Of a DNA stretch of 64,000 bases, positions 32,700 to 46,733 are shown piece by piece. Numbering within the stretch: position 1 is the first letter of the stretch; each line of letters opens with the position of its first letter. The DNA is from Candidatus Ichthyocystis sparus (lineage in GTDB: Bacteria; Pseudomonadota; Gammaproteobacteria; Burkholderiales; 2013Ark19i), in contig NZ_FKII01000079.1 of NCBI RefSeq assembly GCF_900078745.1, forward strand, positions 92,826 to 156,825. The letters run 5' to 3'. The position numbers and the translations under genes were made by a program. The notes under the pieces are model-generated. The model had not been told where the DNA came from. It searched no databases and saw nothing but the letters and a program-made list of their open reading frames with translations.

Positions 32700-35398
32700 G
32701 TGAGCCCTGTAACTGGAGCTGGTAGTGCTAGTTCTGATCCTGAGGATAATGGTGGCACTTCTGATAAAATTGTAGGTGTTGCTTTGCAGCAGGTTCAGGG
32801 TTAGCCTGGCTCTGTAGGTAAGGGTAGTATGCTGGTAGGAGTAGTAAGGGCAATGGGACTGCTACTAAGCGTTGTGATGTTGGTGTTGTAGTTCCTGCTG
32901 CCATTCATTCTGTTTCTGTTGGTGCGAGTTCAGAATTATCTGATTCCACTCATTCTATAACTACAAATTATTGCTGTTTCGATGTTTGTACTTCGGATTG
33001 GTAAGAATTACGTAGAATGGAAGATAGTTTTTTACATGACCTTGAAGGAAAGGCCGCTACATTTTTTAGATCTCATATTCGAGAGTTCTCTTTATCATGT
33101 GTTGATTTTGTAATGTAATAACATATTTTTTCTGGTTACATGATGAATTGTTTTATATTTTAGAAGTAGATATAGGTAATCTTTTTAGGGATTATCTTGC
33201 TAAAGTTCATAGTATGGTTGTTTATTCTCATAATCTCTTTGCTGGAGAGATTAAGAAATTTAGTACTGAGGAAGTAGATAGATTTAGAGAATTATTTTTT
33301 GCTGATATAGTTGTTAAGCTCAAGGAATGTTTGTTACTTGTGTGGAGTTCAGAGATTTCCGAAGCTTTGGGAGCTCCGGGTGTTTCCGATTGTGTTTAGG
33401 CTGAAGCTAGTGTTGTTGTTACCATTCCCGATAACGATCCTGATAGTGTTTGCACTGCTAACTCTCGCGCTCGCCGCACTGCAGCTGACCGTACCCTACT
33501 GATTCCAATAGCATTCGTGCTTGTGTTGCCGCTGCCATTGCCGGTTCTCCTACATCTTCATTGTTTACTGATTCTTCCTCTGTTGTGCCACTAGGTTTTG
33601 CACATTTGTTCGGTTTTGTAGTGCCTTTTGAGCTTAGCGAAGTGGTTAGCAATTTCATGTATCAGATTTGTACATCGGCCAAAAATATTTACCCGCATGT
33701 GGTAAGATCTCCGGTGTCAAATGTTCTTCGTGAGCTTTCAAATTCTGAATTGCAATGTGCTGTGCTTAATTAATATGAAGCTTTATGAGACCAAATTTAT
33801 GGCCAGGTGCGTTGCTGGGCATTCTTCTACGATCCTTCCTGAATTTATTAACCCTCTTGGCAGTGTAGGAGCATGAGATTCTTCTAGTCGTAGCTTGGTG
33901 CCATTAGCGGGAAGTAGATTAAGAGATTTTTGGGCATCTTTAGATCAAGGCATTTTAAGTTTTTTAAGGGATCTTTTTGTAAAGTGGACTATAGTTACTA
34001 CGCGCTTTTCTGTTCCCTCTTTTTTTTCATTAGTCCCTGGAGAGGTATCATCTGCTCTTTGTGGAGGAAATTTTTTTGATGCTTGTGCTAAGGATGCTAC
34101 TTCTTTGCCATCAGTTTCAAGATTTGCTTCAATTGCTGGAGGGATGATAGTGCAGGCAGCACCTCATGGTAGTGATTATGTAGATTTGTTTGGGTCTGAA
34201 GTACTTCCCGAGGTTAAGCATTGGGTAGATCTATTTACTCCTCTTTGGTAAGAATTCAGGTGTTGAATTCCATGAGCAGCCTTTCATATTCTGAAAAAAC
34301 GTGCTTGGCTTACAAGCAACATGATTCTTTATAAAATTGGCTTTGTGGCTAGGTGCCTTGCCGATTATTATGATGAGCTTTGTCCTGATTTTATTTGCTC
34401 TCTTTTTAGTGTTAGATCTGGGGATGTTTCTGATCATAGCTTATTGTCATTAACGGGAAATAGTTTAAGAGATTTTTGGTTATCTTTGGGTAATGCTATT
34501 TTAGAAGCTGTGGAGGGTGTTTTTGTAGAAGAGTTGGATGAATTCATTAGGCAATTTTTTGTTCCATCAGAACCTGGAGAGGAATCATCATCCACTGTTG
34601 TTTGTGGGAGAGATTTTGTTAATGCTCGTCTGGTGCCCCTCCGTTGGCAATTTCAAGGACGAAGAGAGTAAGTAGCAGCACTGAGAGCTGTATCTCATGT
34701 TGCTGAAGTATCTAGTGGTAGTTCTGCTTCTGTGATTGCTAGTAGTTCTGTAGATGTTTCACCTGTTCCTGGAATAGCACCAGAATTATCGGGTGGATTA
34801 CTAGATAGTACTTCTTTACCTTATTTAAGAAAGAGGTATTTGTTGTTGATCTTTCTACTCCTTCTTCTTCATAATCTCCAATGTTGGTTAGGAAAGAAGT
34901 TGGATTGTCTATGTTCGGTACCATTGCTGCTTTGGGAGTTTTAGGAGATGGATCATCTCCTTCTCCACTTGAGCGGATAGTGGTGCTAACAACTAATTCT
35001 TCTTTCGTTACTTCTGTTGAGGTAAAGTAATATCCTACAGTTATTAAGAAGTGGTCCTCTTGGTGGACCTAGGAAATTATTTATGAGTAGATGCAGTTAT
35101 GATGGAGCTTCTTCTTCGGGTATGACTTCTTCTTCTATGCCATCCAGTAGCACTGTATCTGTTGAACCTTTATCTTCGACGTCTGTAGGTATGGGCAGTG
35201 TTTCATCGGTAGTAACTACTACTACTGCTTATACTTACCCTGGGGAGGAATATATAGGAGGGAGATTGACATCATTGGTGCGTGGTTTGCCACCTTCACT
35301 GCCACCTGCCAGCGAATCGGCTCCTACTGAAAGCGAAGCTTCTTCTTCAAGTTGGGAAAGTGTTGGGGGGCAGAAGGAAAAGGAAGAGGAGAATTTAA
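32700..35398 (+). pseudogene. Array copy 10, decayed class A member
   Basis: The GTG start reads VSPVTGAGSAS, then TAG stops it after 34 codons (32802-32804). Most of the N-arm is deleted. D1 is recognisable (FDVCTSDW), with TAA in place of GTA at 33002-33004 and further stops before 33148. A D1 piece stays open at 33148-33399. The Ala module is reduced to a remnant. D2 is split by frameshifts near 33765, and TGG is TGA near 33873. D3 is split near 34240-34300. The acidic segment and tail are recognisable but shifted: the tail codes for QKEKEEENL instead of RRKRKRRS. The homologous stop is TAA at 35396-35398. It is the closest class A relative of copy 1. The many independent lesions argue for an old inactivation. 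Confidence 0.88.
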
Positions 35399-36045
35399 GT
35401 GATTGGTATTGTCCTATTTGTAGCACGTATGTTAATTGAGTGGGTTGCTTGTGTTTTTTATGTTGTGAGTGATTTGGATGTTGCTTGTTAACGATGATTT
35501 TGTAATGTAGTGTTGCATTGTAACAGATTAGTCTTAGATTGTTACTAGTGTGTCTGCGTTTGTATGGGTTTTGTCTATTTTTTTGGCACTGGTTGTGATT
35601 TATTTTGCTATATGTATGGGTGTTAGTTGAGGTATGTGTTTGGCTATTTTCCATAGGTGAGTTTTGTTGTTCAGCATAGTATTGAATTGTTTAGTTTTCG
35701 TGTGCGATGCATAATAAGGAATAAGCTCGTGTGTGTTGCTGTTCGTATGTTGACCTATATTTGGTCTGCTTGATTTCTTTCACTTGGTGTGCAGTTTTAC
35801 GGTGTGTTTCCCTGTTTGCTCCAAGTCTTGCATTTCCCTGGTCATGTGGGTAGTTGTGTAGTGTAATGTTTTTCTTCTATGCGCTCTGTATTTTGCTGTA
35901 GTTGAGGGTGGTTGCCTAGAGTATATGTCTATGTTGTGCCTCTGATGTAAGCGGGGATTGTATTAGGATATATAATAATAACGATAATGATGATAAAAAA
36001 TCAATAATAGCTATCAACAATAATAAATGAAAAAGGAATTTGATT
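35399..36045 (+). other. Spacer and leader before copy 11
   Basis: This 647 bp spacer has no gene. It carries TTTTTTTGGCACTGGTTGTG then ATTTATTTTGCTATATG (near 35579-35615), and a stem-loop at 35915-35933 with one mismatch (CCTAGA...TCTATG). A clean TATAAT (35971-35976) lies 69 bases before the GTG, without a good -35 partner. ATGAAAAAGGAATTTGATTG leads into the start. Confidence 0.55.
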
Positions 36046-39000
36046 GTGAATCCTATAACTGGAGCAAGTGGTGCTGGTCCTGATGATGATGATGATGATC
36101 AAGCTGACAGTGGTGGCTTGCAGCAGGTTCAGATTTTGCCTGGTAGCGGATTGGGTGTAGCTGCTGCTGTTGCTGCTGTGTCTACTGCTGCTGCTACTTC
36201 CTCGGTTGTTACTACTTCTATTGTGCTTACTTCTTCTACTGTGCTTACTACTTCTGCTACTACCTCCACTAGTAGTGCTACTACCTCTGTAGGTAAGGGT
36301 AGCAGTGGAGGTAGGAGTGACAAGGGCAAGGGGCCTGCCCCCAAGCGTTGTGCTGCTTCTGGTTCTGTGATTTCTGCTACTACTGTTCATCCTGATCCCG
36401 CTGACGCAAGTCCAGAATTATCTGACCCCACTTCTTCTGTAACTACTGCCGCTCGTACTTGTACTGTCTATTCAGATTTTAAGGCCATTCTCGATAGTGT
36501 TGTTGCCGCTGCTCGTAGTTGCCACGCTGTTTCTGATGTTGCTGATGCTCGCGCTAGCTCTACTGCTGCTGCTGCTGCTAGTGCTCATGTCAGTGTTGAT
36601 GCTTCTATCCCTGATGCCGATCCTGATCCAGACCGTACCCGTGCCCTTGCCTGTGCTCGCGCTATGGATAAATGTGTTCGCGATGTTGCTGCTCGCGCTG
36701 CCGCTGCTCGCGCTGCCGCTGCCTCTGCCGACAGTGTTGTTGCTCTAGCTAGAGCTGTCGCTGCCGATCTAGTTGCTGCTCTAGCTCGGTCTGCAGATAG
36801 TCGAGTTTGCATTACATGCCCCAATTTCGGGATTATTATCAATAGTGTTGTTGCCTCCGCTCGTAGTTACCGCGCTGTTGCTGATGCTGCTTATGCCCGC
36901 GCCAACTCTGCTGCTGCTGCTGCTGCTCGTGCTACTGCTGATCTTGCCAACCTTGATGCCGCTGCTCGTGTTGGCGCTTCCGATACCGATAATGACGCTC
37001 GTGTCCGTGCCCGTCGTGCTCGTGCTCGTGCTCGTGATCGTTTTTGTGCTCGCGCTGCAGATATTCAAGATCGCGCTGCTGCTGCTCGCGCTGCAGCTGA
37101 CTCTGCCGATCGTGTCGTTGCTCTAGCTCGTGCTTTTGCTGCCGATCATATTGTTGCTCAAGATCGAGCTGCAGATAGTCTCGTTCCTAGTCAAGGTCCC
37201 GATTCCGATCCCGTTTCCAATAGCGGCGCTCGTACCGCTGCTGTTGCTGGTTCCTCTATATCTTCATTGCTTCCTAATTCCTCTCTTATGCCACCAGGTT
37301 TTGTAGATTTGTTTGGGTTTGCAGTATCTCTTGAGTTTAGTGAAGTAGTTAACAGACTCATATCTGCGGTTAGTGCATTGGCTAAAAATATTATTTACCA
37401 CTATATAACAAGAGCAGCGACAGATACTGTCCGTAATCTTTCAAGTTCTGAACGGAGTGCTTGGTATTTAACTAATGGGAAGCTTTGTGAGATCAAATTT
37501 GTGGCCAGGTGCTTTGCTGAGTATTCTTATAAGTTACTTCCTACTTTCATTAGCAATCTTTGCAGTGTCAAAGTATGGGATTCTTCTAGTCGTAGCTTGG
37601 TGCCATTAACGGGAAAAAGGTTAGCAGATTTTTGGTTATCGTTGGATAAAGCTATTTTAAAATCTGTAGTGGTTTTTTTTATGTCAAAGTGGTACGAACT
37701 TATTGGTCGCTTTCCTGATGCGTCAGGCACTGTAGGGAGATCATCTGGTCTTTGTGGAGAAGATTTTGTTAATGCTTGTGCTAGTGTTGGTACTTCTTCG
37801 TCATCAGTTTCAAGATTTTATTTAGCTTCTGAAGGAGTGAGAGCGCGAGTAGCATCTCATGATGGTGGTTCTTCAGCTGGTGATAATTCTGTAGATTTGT
37901 TTGGATTTGAAGTATCTCCTGAGGTTGAAGAAATGGTTAATGTTCTTACCTGTGAGGTTAGTGCATTGGCTAGACAGACTTACTCACGTGTAGTAGCAGT
38001 TCCAGTGTCGCGTGCCCTGGAAAGGCTTTCATTTTCTGAACAATATGCTTGGCTTATAACTAATATGATGGTTTACAAAACTGGCTTTGTTTATAAGTTC
38101 CTTCTCGATTATTGTGATGGACTTTGTTCTGAATTTATTTGCTCTCTTTTTAGAGTCATACCTGGGGATGCTTCTGGTCGTAGCTTTTTGCCATTGACGG
38201 GAGATAGTTTAAGAGGTTTTTGGGTGTCTCTGAGTGTGACTGTTATGAGAATTGTACAAGATATTTTTAGAACGAAGTGGGGGGAACTAATTAGTCAGTT
38301 TTCTGTTCTATTAGGCCCTGGAGAGGAGTCATCGTCTACTGTTCTTCGTGTGGGAGATTTTATTAGTGCTAGTGATAAGTCTGGTGTTCCTAACTTGGCA
38401 GCTTCAGGGATTAGAGTACGGGGAGCAGCGGGGAGAGGGTCAGTATCTCGTGTTGCTGAGGTAGTTAGTGGTAGTTATGTGGCTGCTGGTGTATCCGTAG
38501 CTGGTGGTAGTTGTTCTGTAGCAGCTGGTGATAATTCTGTAGTTGCTACTTCTGTTTTTGATATTCCTCCTCCTCCTCCTCCTCCTTATTTGGATCCGCC
38601 GCCGTTATTTTTTACGGCAGAAGAAACTGGATTACCGGTTGGTGTTGTATCGTCCGAAGTCTTAGTGGTTACTGAGGGGGATGTTGGGGATGTCATATTT
38701 GTCGACGATTATTCTTTAGTATCGGGAGAATTAGGAGATAGGACTCCCTTATCTGGGGAGGCATTGGCTATTGATTCTGCTCCTTCTACTTCAGAGATGC
38801 TAGTGTTGGCTGGAGAAGAAGTGGAAGTGTCAGAAGTTGGATTGCCTATTGTTGGCGCTGCTGCTGATCTGGGAGTTTTAGAAGGTGAATCATCTGAGAG
38901 GACAGTAATGCCAACAACTGGTGCTTCTTTAGTTACTAGTTCTTCTGTTGTTGAGGTAGGAGGATCTTCTACTACTATGCCTAGAATAGGTTCCCCTGCT

Positions 39001-39369
39001 CTTAGAATAGGTTCTTCTGCTGGTCCTGTTGCACCTAAGAAATCATTTATGAGTAGATATAGAGCTGGTGTGACTTCTTCTTCCGGTATGTCTTCTGCTT
39101 CGATGTCCTCCAGTAGTATTGTATCTTCTGGACCTCTATCTTCTGTACCCGTGGCGATGACGGGTAGCGTTCCACCATTAGCTACTACTACTGGTACTGC
39201 TCCTGTGGAGGTTGATATAGGAGAGAGGTTGGCAGCGTTGCTAAATCGAGGTTTACCACCTTCACCACCACCTGCTAGTGAGTTAGCTCCTACGGGAGGT
39301 GAAGCTTCTTCTTCAACTCGTGGAAGTGGTAGAGGTGGGAGGAAGAGGAAGAGGAAGAGGAGAAGTTAA
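36046..39369 (+). CDS. Array copy 11, class B family protein (1107 aa)
   Basis: GTG at 36046 (VNPITGASGAGP) follows AAAAAGGAA. The N-arm has an Asp run (GPDDDDDDQ) and SVGKGSSGGRSDKGKGPAPK. Ala/Arg units start at about residues 144 (DFKAILDSVVAAARSCHA) and 261 (NFGIIINSVVASARSYRA). D2 starts near 419 (VDLFGFAVSLEFSEVV) and D3 near 615 (VDLFGFEVSPEVEEMV). Both are close to copy 5. After D3 come Gly/Ser/Val stretches, a Pro7 run and VIFVDDYSLVSGELGD near 884. From about base 38844 to the stop it equals copy 9. The tail ends GGRKRKRKRRS. The function is unknown. Confidence 0.93.
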   Translation: MNPITGASGAGPDDDDDDQADSGGLQQVQILPGSGLGVAAAVAAVSTAAATSSVVTTSIVLTSSTVLTTSATTSTSSATTSVGKGSSGGRSDKGKGPAPKRCAASGSVISATTVHPDPADASPELSDPTSSVTTAARTCTVYSDFKAILDSVVAAARSCHAVSDVADARASSTAAAAASAHVSVDASIPDADPDPDRTRALACARAMDKCVRDVAARAAAARAAAASADSVVALARAVAADLVAALARSADSRVCITCPNFGIIINSVVASARSYRAVADAAYARANSAAAAAARATADLANLDAAARVGASDTDNDARVRARRARARARDRFCARAADIQDRAAAARAAADSADRVVALARAFAADHIVAQDRAADSLVPSQGPDSDPVSNSGARTAAVAGSSISSLLPNSSLMPPGFVDLFGFAVSLEFSEVVNRLISAVSALAKNIIYHYITRAATDTVRNLSSSERSAWYLTNGKLCEIKFVARCFAEYSYKLLPTFISNLCSVKVWDSSSRSLVPLTGKRLADFWLSLDKAILKSVVVFFMSKWYELIGRFPDASGTVGRSSGLCGEDFVNACASVGTSSSSVSRFYLASEGVRARVASHDGGSSAGDNSVDLFGFEVSPEVEEMVNVLTCEVSALARQTYSRVVAVPVSRALERLSFSEQYAWLITNMMVYKTGFVYKFLLDYCDGLCSEFICSLFRVIPGDASGRSFLPLTGDSLRGFWVSLSVTVMRIVQDIFRTKWGELISQFSVLLGPGEESSSTVLRVGDFISASDKSGVPNLAASGIRVRGAAGRGSVSRVAEVVSGSYVAAGVSVAGGSCSVAAGDNSVVATSVFDIPPPPPPPYLDPPPLFFTAEETGLPVGVVSSEVLVVTEGDVGDVIFVDDYSLVSGELGDRTPLSGEALAIDSAPSTSEMLVLAGEEVEVSEVGLPIVGAAADLGVLEGESSERTVMPTTGASLVTSSSVVEVGGSSTTMPRIGSPALRIGSSAGPVAPKKSFMSRYRAGVTSSSGMSSASMSSSSIVSSGPLSSVPVAMTGSVPPLATTTGTAPVEVDIGERLAALLNRGLPPSPPPASELAPTGGEASSSTRGSGRGGRKRKRKRRS

Positions 39370-40012
39370 GTGGTTAGTATTGGTCTTTTTTATGTTGCAC
39401 TATGTGTTGATTGAGTGAGTTGTTTGCGTTCATTTTATGTTGTGAGAGTTATTTTTGAGGTATTTCTTATTAGCAATATTTTTGTAGTAAAGTGTTGCAT
39501 TGTAATAGCTTAGATTGTTTTGTGTCTGCGTTGAGGTTTTGTGTATATTTGTCAGGTTTTGTTACAGATTGTGATTTGTTTGACGATATAAGTATGACTA
39601 GTTGGTATATGTATTTTACTGTTTCCTACATGTGAGTTTTGTTGTTCAGCATAGTATTAAATTTGTGTCTTTGTGTGATGCGTAAGACATAATAAACTCG
39701 TGTAGATTTACAATATTTGGTTTGTTTGGTTTCTTTCAGTTGGTGCGTTGTTTTTTCTATTGTGCTTGTGTTACCCCAAAGCTTTGCGCATTCCGTGGCA
39801 TGCAGGTAGCAAGGTGTGTGTTCTTTCCACGCGCTCTGTGTTTTGTTGTAGTCGAGGGTAAGTGCCTAAAGTATCTGCTTATGTTGCGTTTCTGGTGCAA
39901 GGGTGGCGTGTATTAGGATGTAAATTGATAATGACGATAACGTAGATAAAAAATCAATAGCGACTGACAAAACTGACAGTGATGAACATGAATAAAAAGG
40001 AGGGAGTTTGTT
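39370..40012 (+). other. Spacer and leader before copy 12
   Basis: This 643 bp spacer has no gene. It has the same length as 32057-32699 and is nearly the same base for base (differences include tacta/tacga near the TATAAG element and ggggca/gtggca). The ribosome binding site AAGGAGGGAG (39997-40006) precedes the GTG at 40013. CAAAGCTTTG is present near 39777. Confidence 0.6.
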
Positions 40013-42988
<2,976 letters not shown>

Positions 42989-43569
42989 GTGATGAGTGTT
43001 TGTATTGCACTTTTAAGTAGAGAGCTTGTGTTCATTTTATGCAATAGATCAGTCTAGTTTTTCAGCACCGGTTGTGATTTATTTTACTATATGTGTGGAT
43101 GTTAGTTGGTATGTGTATTCGGCTATTTTCCATAGGTAGGTTTTATTATTAAGCATAATATAAAATTACTTATGCTTTGTGTTTTATGTGTGGTGCTTGG
43201 TACTCATGTGTGACGCGTAATGCGTAATAGTCTCGCGTATATTGCCGTTAGTATGTTGATATATATATATATATATATATATTTGGTATACCTGATATTT
43301 TATTTGTTGTGCAGTTTTGCGGTGTCTTTCCCTGTTTACTCCAAAGTCTTGCACCTTCCTGGTCGTGTAGGTGATTGTGTGGTGTAAGACTTTTCCTCTA
43401 TGCACTCTGTGTTTTGTTGTAGTTGAGGCTGAGTTCCTAAAGCGTGTGCCTGTGGGTTGTGTCTCTGATATAAGCGGGGATTGTATTAGGGTATATAATA
43501 ATAACGATGATGATGATAAAAAATCAACAATAACCATCAACAATAATAAATGAAAAAAGGAATTTGACT
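42989..43569 (+). other. Spacer and leader before copy 13, with AT microsatellite
   Basis: This 581 bp spacer has no gene. The part just after the stop is shortened relative to the spacer after copy 6 (the TTTTATG-to-CAATAGATC jump near 43040). The promoter-like block TTTTTCAGCACCGGTTGTGA and TTTATTTTACTATATG lies near 43058-43094. A TATATAATAATAACGATG run near 43492 and ATGAAAAAAGGAATTTGACT lead to the GTG at 43570. Confidence 0.55.
43259..43283 (+). repeat. (AT)n dinucleotide microsatellite in leader
   Basis: About 12 AT units interrupt the leader between the TTGATATAT and TTTGGTATA parts. Other spacers have only TTGACCTATATTTGATC at this position. Because it lies upstream of the gene, changes in length could alter expression rather than the protein. 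Confidence 0.85.
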
Positions 43570-46233
43570 GTGAATCCTGTGACAGGAGTAAGTGTTGCTG
43601 GTCCTAGTGGTGATGATGATCAAGCTGACAGTGGTGACTTGCAGCAGGTTCAGGTTTTGCCTGGTGGTGTATTAGATGTAGTCACCACCGCTACTGCTGT
43701 CTCCACTATTGTTGCTACTTCCACTGTTGCTACTACCTCTGTGGGTAAGGGTAGCAGTGGCGGTAGGAGTGACAAGGGCAAGGGACCTGCTCCCAAGCGT
43801 TGTGCTGCTGGTTCTGTGGTTTCTGCCACTTCTGTTAATCCTACTCACGCTAGCACAAATCCAGAATTATCTGCCCCCACTTCTTCTGTAACTACTGCTG
43901 CTTGCACTCGCGCTGCCGATTTCGATATTATTCTCGATAGCGTTATTGAAGCCGCTCGTACTCGCCGCGCTGCTGCTGATGCTGCTGATTCTCGCGCCAG
44001 CGCTGCTGCTGCTGCTGCTGCTCGTGTTCATAATCGTGCTGACACCATCCCCAATACTTATCCTAATCCAACTCTTGCTCGTGCTAGTGCTTGCTCTATG
44101 GATAGCTGTGCTCGATCTGTTGCCGTTCATGCTGCCGACGCTGCCGCTGCCGCTGCCGCTGCCGACCGTGTTGTTGCTCTAGCTCGTGCTATCGCTGCCG
44201 GTCTAGTTGCTGCTCAAGATAGAGCTGCAGATAGTCGAGTTTCTATTGTATGTCCCGATTTCTGGATCATTATCGATAGTGTTGTTGCCTCCGCTCGTAG
44301 TTACCACGCTGTTGCTGATGCTGCTGATGCCAGCGCCAACTCTGCTGCCGTTGCTGCTGCTCGTGCTACTGATGCTTTTTTCAACTTTGATGCCGCTGCT
44401 CGTGCTGGCGCTTCCATTTCCGATACCGATAGTGCCGCCCTTGCTCGTAGTGCCCGTGCCCATGCTAGTGCCCGTACCCGTCTTTGTGCTCGCGCTGCAG
44501 ATAGTAAAGATCGCGCTGTTGCTGCTCGCGCTGCTGCTGTCGCTGCCGATCGAGTTGTTGCTCTAGCTCGTGCTTTTGCTGCTGATCATATTGTTGCTCA
44601 AGATCGAGCTGCGGATAGTCGCGTTCCTAGTATAGGTACCGATTCCGATCCCATTTCCGATAGCGGCGCTTGTTCTTCTTTTATGCCACCAGGTTTTGTA
44701 GATTTGCTTGGGTTTGTAGTATCTATTGAGTTTAGTGAAATGGTTAACAAACTCATATCTGAGGTTTGTGCATTGGCTGAAAATATTATTTCCCATTATA
44801 TAACAAGAGCAGTGTCAGATATTCTGCGTAATCTTTCAAGTTCTGAACGAAGTGCTTGGTGTTTAATTAATGGGAAGCTTTATGAGCTCAAATTTGTGGC
44901 CAAGTGCTTTGTTGAGTATTCTTCTCAGTTACTCTCTACTTTCATTAACAATCTTTGCGGTGTCAGAGTATGGGATTCTTCTAGTCGTAGCTTGGTGCTA
45001 TTAACGGGAAACAGGTTAGCAGATTTTTGGTTATCCTTGGATGAAGCTATTTTAAAAGCTATAGCGGGTTTTTTTATGCCAAAGTGGTACGAACTTATTG
45101 GTCGCTCTTCTGCTTCGTCAGGCACTGTAGAGGGATTATCTGATCTTTGTGGAGGAGATTTTGTTAGTGCTTGTGCTAGGGCTGGTACTTCTTCGTCATC
45201 AGTTTCAATATTTGATTCGGCTTCTGAAGGAATGAGAGCGCGAGTAGCATCTCATGATGGTGATTCTTTAGCTAGTGTTGATTTTGTAGATTTGTTTGGA
45301 TTTGAAGCACCTCCTGTGGAAGAAATGGTTAATGTTCTTATCTGTGAGGTTAGTGTATTGGCTAGACGTACTTACTCGTCTGTGGTAGCAGTTCCAGTGT
45401 CGAGTGCCCTAAGAGAGCTTTCATTTTCTGAACAATGCGCTTGGCTTATAACTAATATGATGCTTTACAAAACTAGCTTTGTGTATAACTTCTTTCTCGA
45501 GTATTGTGGTGGACTTTGTTCTGAATTTATTTGCTCTCTTTTTAGAGTCATACCTGAGGATGCTTCTGGTCGTAGCTTGTTGTCATTAACGGGAGATAGT
45601 TTAAGAGGTTTTTGGATGTCTCTGAGTGAGACTGTTATGAAGATTGTACAAGATATTTTTAAAGCGGAGTGGGAGGTACTAATTAGTCAGTTTTCTGTTC
45701 TATTAAGCCCTGGAGAGGAATCATCATCTTCTGTTCTTTGTGTGAGAGATTTTATTGATGCTCGTGATAAGGCTGGTATGCATGCTTTGACAGCTTCAAG
45801 GACTAGTTCTTCTGTTGTTGTTGAGGTAGAAGAATCTTCTACTACTATACCTACAATGGGTTCTCCTGCTCTTAGAATAGGTTCTTCTGGTGGTCCTGTT
45901 GCACCTAAGAAATTATTTATTAGTATGTATCGTTCTGGTGTGGCTTCTTCTTCCGGTATGTCTTCTTCTTCGACGTCCTCCGGTAGTATTGTATCTTCTG
46001 GACCTCTATCCTCTGTACCTGCGGTGACGACTGGTAGCGTTTCGCCATTAGCTATTACTACTGGTATTGCTCCTGGGGAGGGTGATATAGGAGAGAGATT
46101 GGCAGCATTGATGAATCGAGGTTTACCACCTTCACCACCACCTGCTAGTGAGTCAGCTCCTACGGGAGGTGAAGCTTCTTCTTCAACTCGTGGAAGTGGT
46201 AGAGGTAGGAGGAAAAGGAAGAGGAGAAGTTAA
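43570..46233 (+). CDS. Array copy 13, class B family protein, shortened (887 aa)
   Basis: GTG at 43570 (VNPVTGVSVAGPSGDDDQ), with the same start region as copy 7. The N-arm is shorter, lacking the second Thr/Val stretch. Ala/Arg units start at about residues 117 (DFDIILDSVIEAARTRRA) and 231 (DFWIIIDSVVASARSYHA). D2 starts near 377 (VDLLGFVVSIEFSEMV) and D3 near 573 (VDLFGFEAPPVEEMV). Directly after D3 the protein jumps to TSSSVVVEVEESSTT: about 170 residues of acidic/Ser segment, including VIFIDD, are missing by an in-frame deletion near base 45800. The tail is normal (RLAALMNRGLPPSPPP, GRGRRKRKRRS). The frame is open throughout, so a product is likely. The function is unknown. Confidence 0.92.
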   Translation: MNPVTGVSVAGPSGDDDQADSGDLQQVQVLPGGVLDVVTTATAVSTIVATSTVATTSVGKGSSGGRSDKGKGPAPKRCAAGSVVSATSVNPTHASTNPELSAPTSSVTTAACTRAADFDIILDSVIEAARTRRAAADAADSRASAAAAAAARVHNRADTIPNTYPNPTLARASACSMDSCARSVAVHAADAAAAAAAADRVVALARAIAAGLVAAQDRAADSRVSIVCPDFWIIIDSVVASARSYHAVADAADASANSAAVAAARATDAFFNFDAAARAGASISDTDSAALARSARAHASARTRLCARAADSKDRAVAARAAAVAADRVVALARAFAADHIVAQDRAADSRVPSIGTDSDPISDSGACSSFMPPGFVDLLGFVVSIEFSEMVNKLISEVCALAENIISHYITRAVSDILRNLSSSERSAWCLINGKLYELKFVAKCFVEYSSQLLSTFINNLCGVRVWDSSSRSLVLLTGNRLADFWLSLDEAILKAIAGFFMPKWYELIGRSSASSGTVEGLSDLCGGDFVSACARAGTSSSSVSIFDSASEGMRARVASHDGDSLASVDFVDLFGFEAPPVEEMVNVLICEVSVLARRTYSSVVAVPVSSALRELSFSEQCAWLITNMMLYKTSFVYNFFLEYCGGLCSEFICSLFRVIPEDASGRSLLSLTGDSLRGFWMSLSETVMKIVQDIFKAEWEVLISQFSVLLSPGEESSSSVLCVRDFIDARDKAGMHALTASRTSSSVVVEVEESSTTIPTMGSPALRIGSSGGPVAPKKLFISMYRSGVASSSGMSSSSTSSGSIVSSGPLSSVPAVTTGSVSPLAITTGIAPGEGDIGERLAALMNRGLPPSPPPASESAPTGGEASSSTRGSGRGRRKRKRRS

Positions 46234-46733
46234 GTGATTAGTGTTTGTATTGCACTATATGTTGGTTGAGTAGGAGGATTGTGTTCGTTTTATGTTGTGA
46301 GTGATTTTTGAGATGTTGCTTGTTAACAGTATTTTTGTGGTGTAGTGCTACATTATTATTGTAATAGATAGACTGGTCCTAGATTGTTGGGGTTTGCTTG
46401 GCTACATAAATATGACATTTAGTTGGTATATACGGTATGTATTTGTCTGTCTTTCATAGGTAAGTTTTGTTATTAAACATGGTATTACGTAATGAACTAG
46501 CGTACTTTGACCTATAGCATTTGGTCTGCTTAGATTCTTTAAGCTGGTGTGCTGCTTTGTATACATACGCAGCTCTCTGTATTGTTGCAGTTGATGGTAA
46601 GTACGAAGTGTATGTACTCAAATAGTGTTTCTGGTGTAGGGGCGGTGTGTATTAGTTATGAGTTGAATAACTATGACAAAATAAAAAATTAACAACGACC
46701 ATCAATAATAATAAATGAAAAATGGGGTTTGAT
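46234..46733 (+). other. Spacer and leader before decayed copy 14
   Basis: This 500 bp spacer has no gene. It resembles the spacer before copy 3 (GCTGCTTTGTATACATACGC near 46549), fitting the class A gene that follows. The promoter-like block is eroded. The A-rich tract has ATGAAAAATGGGGTTTGA, with a weakened ribosome binding site (GGGG), before the GTG at 46734. Confidence 0.5.
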
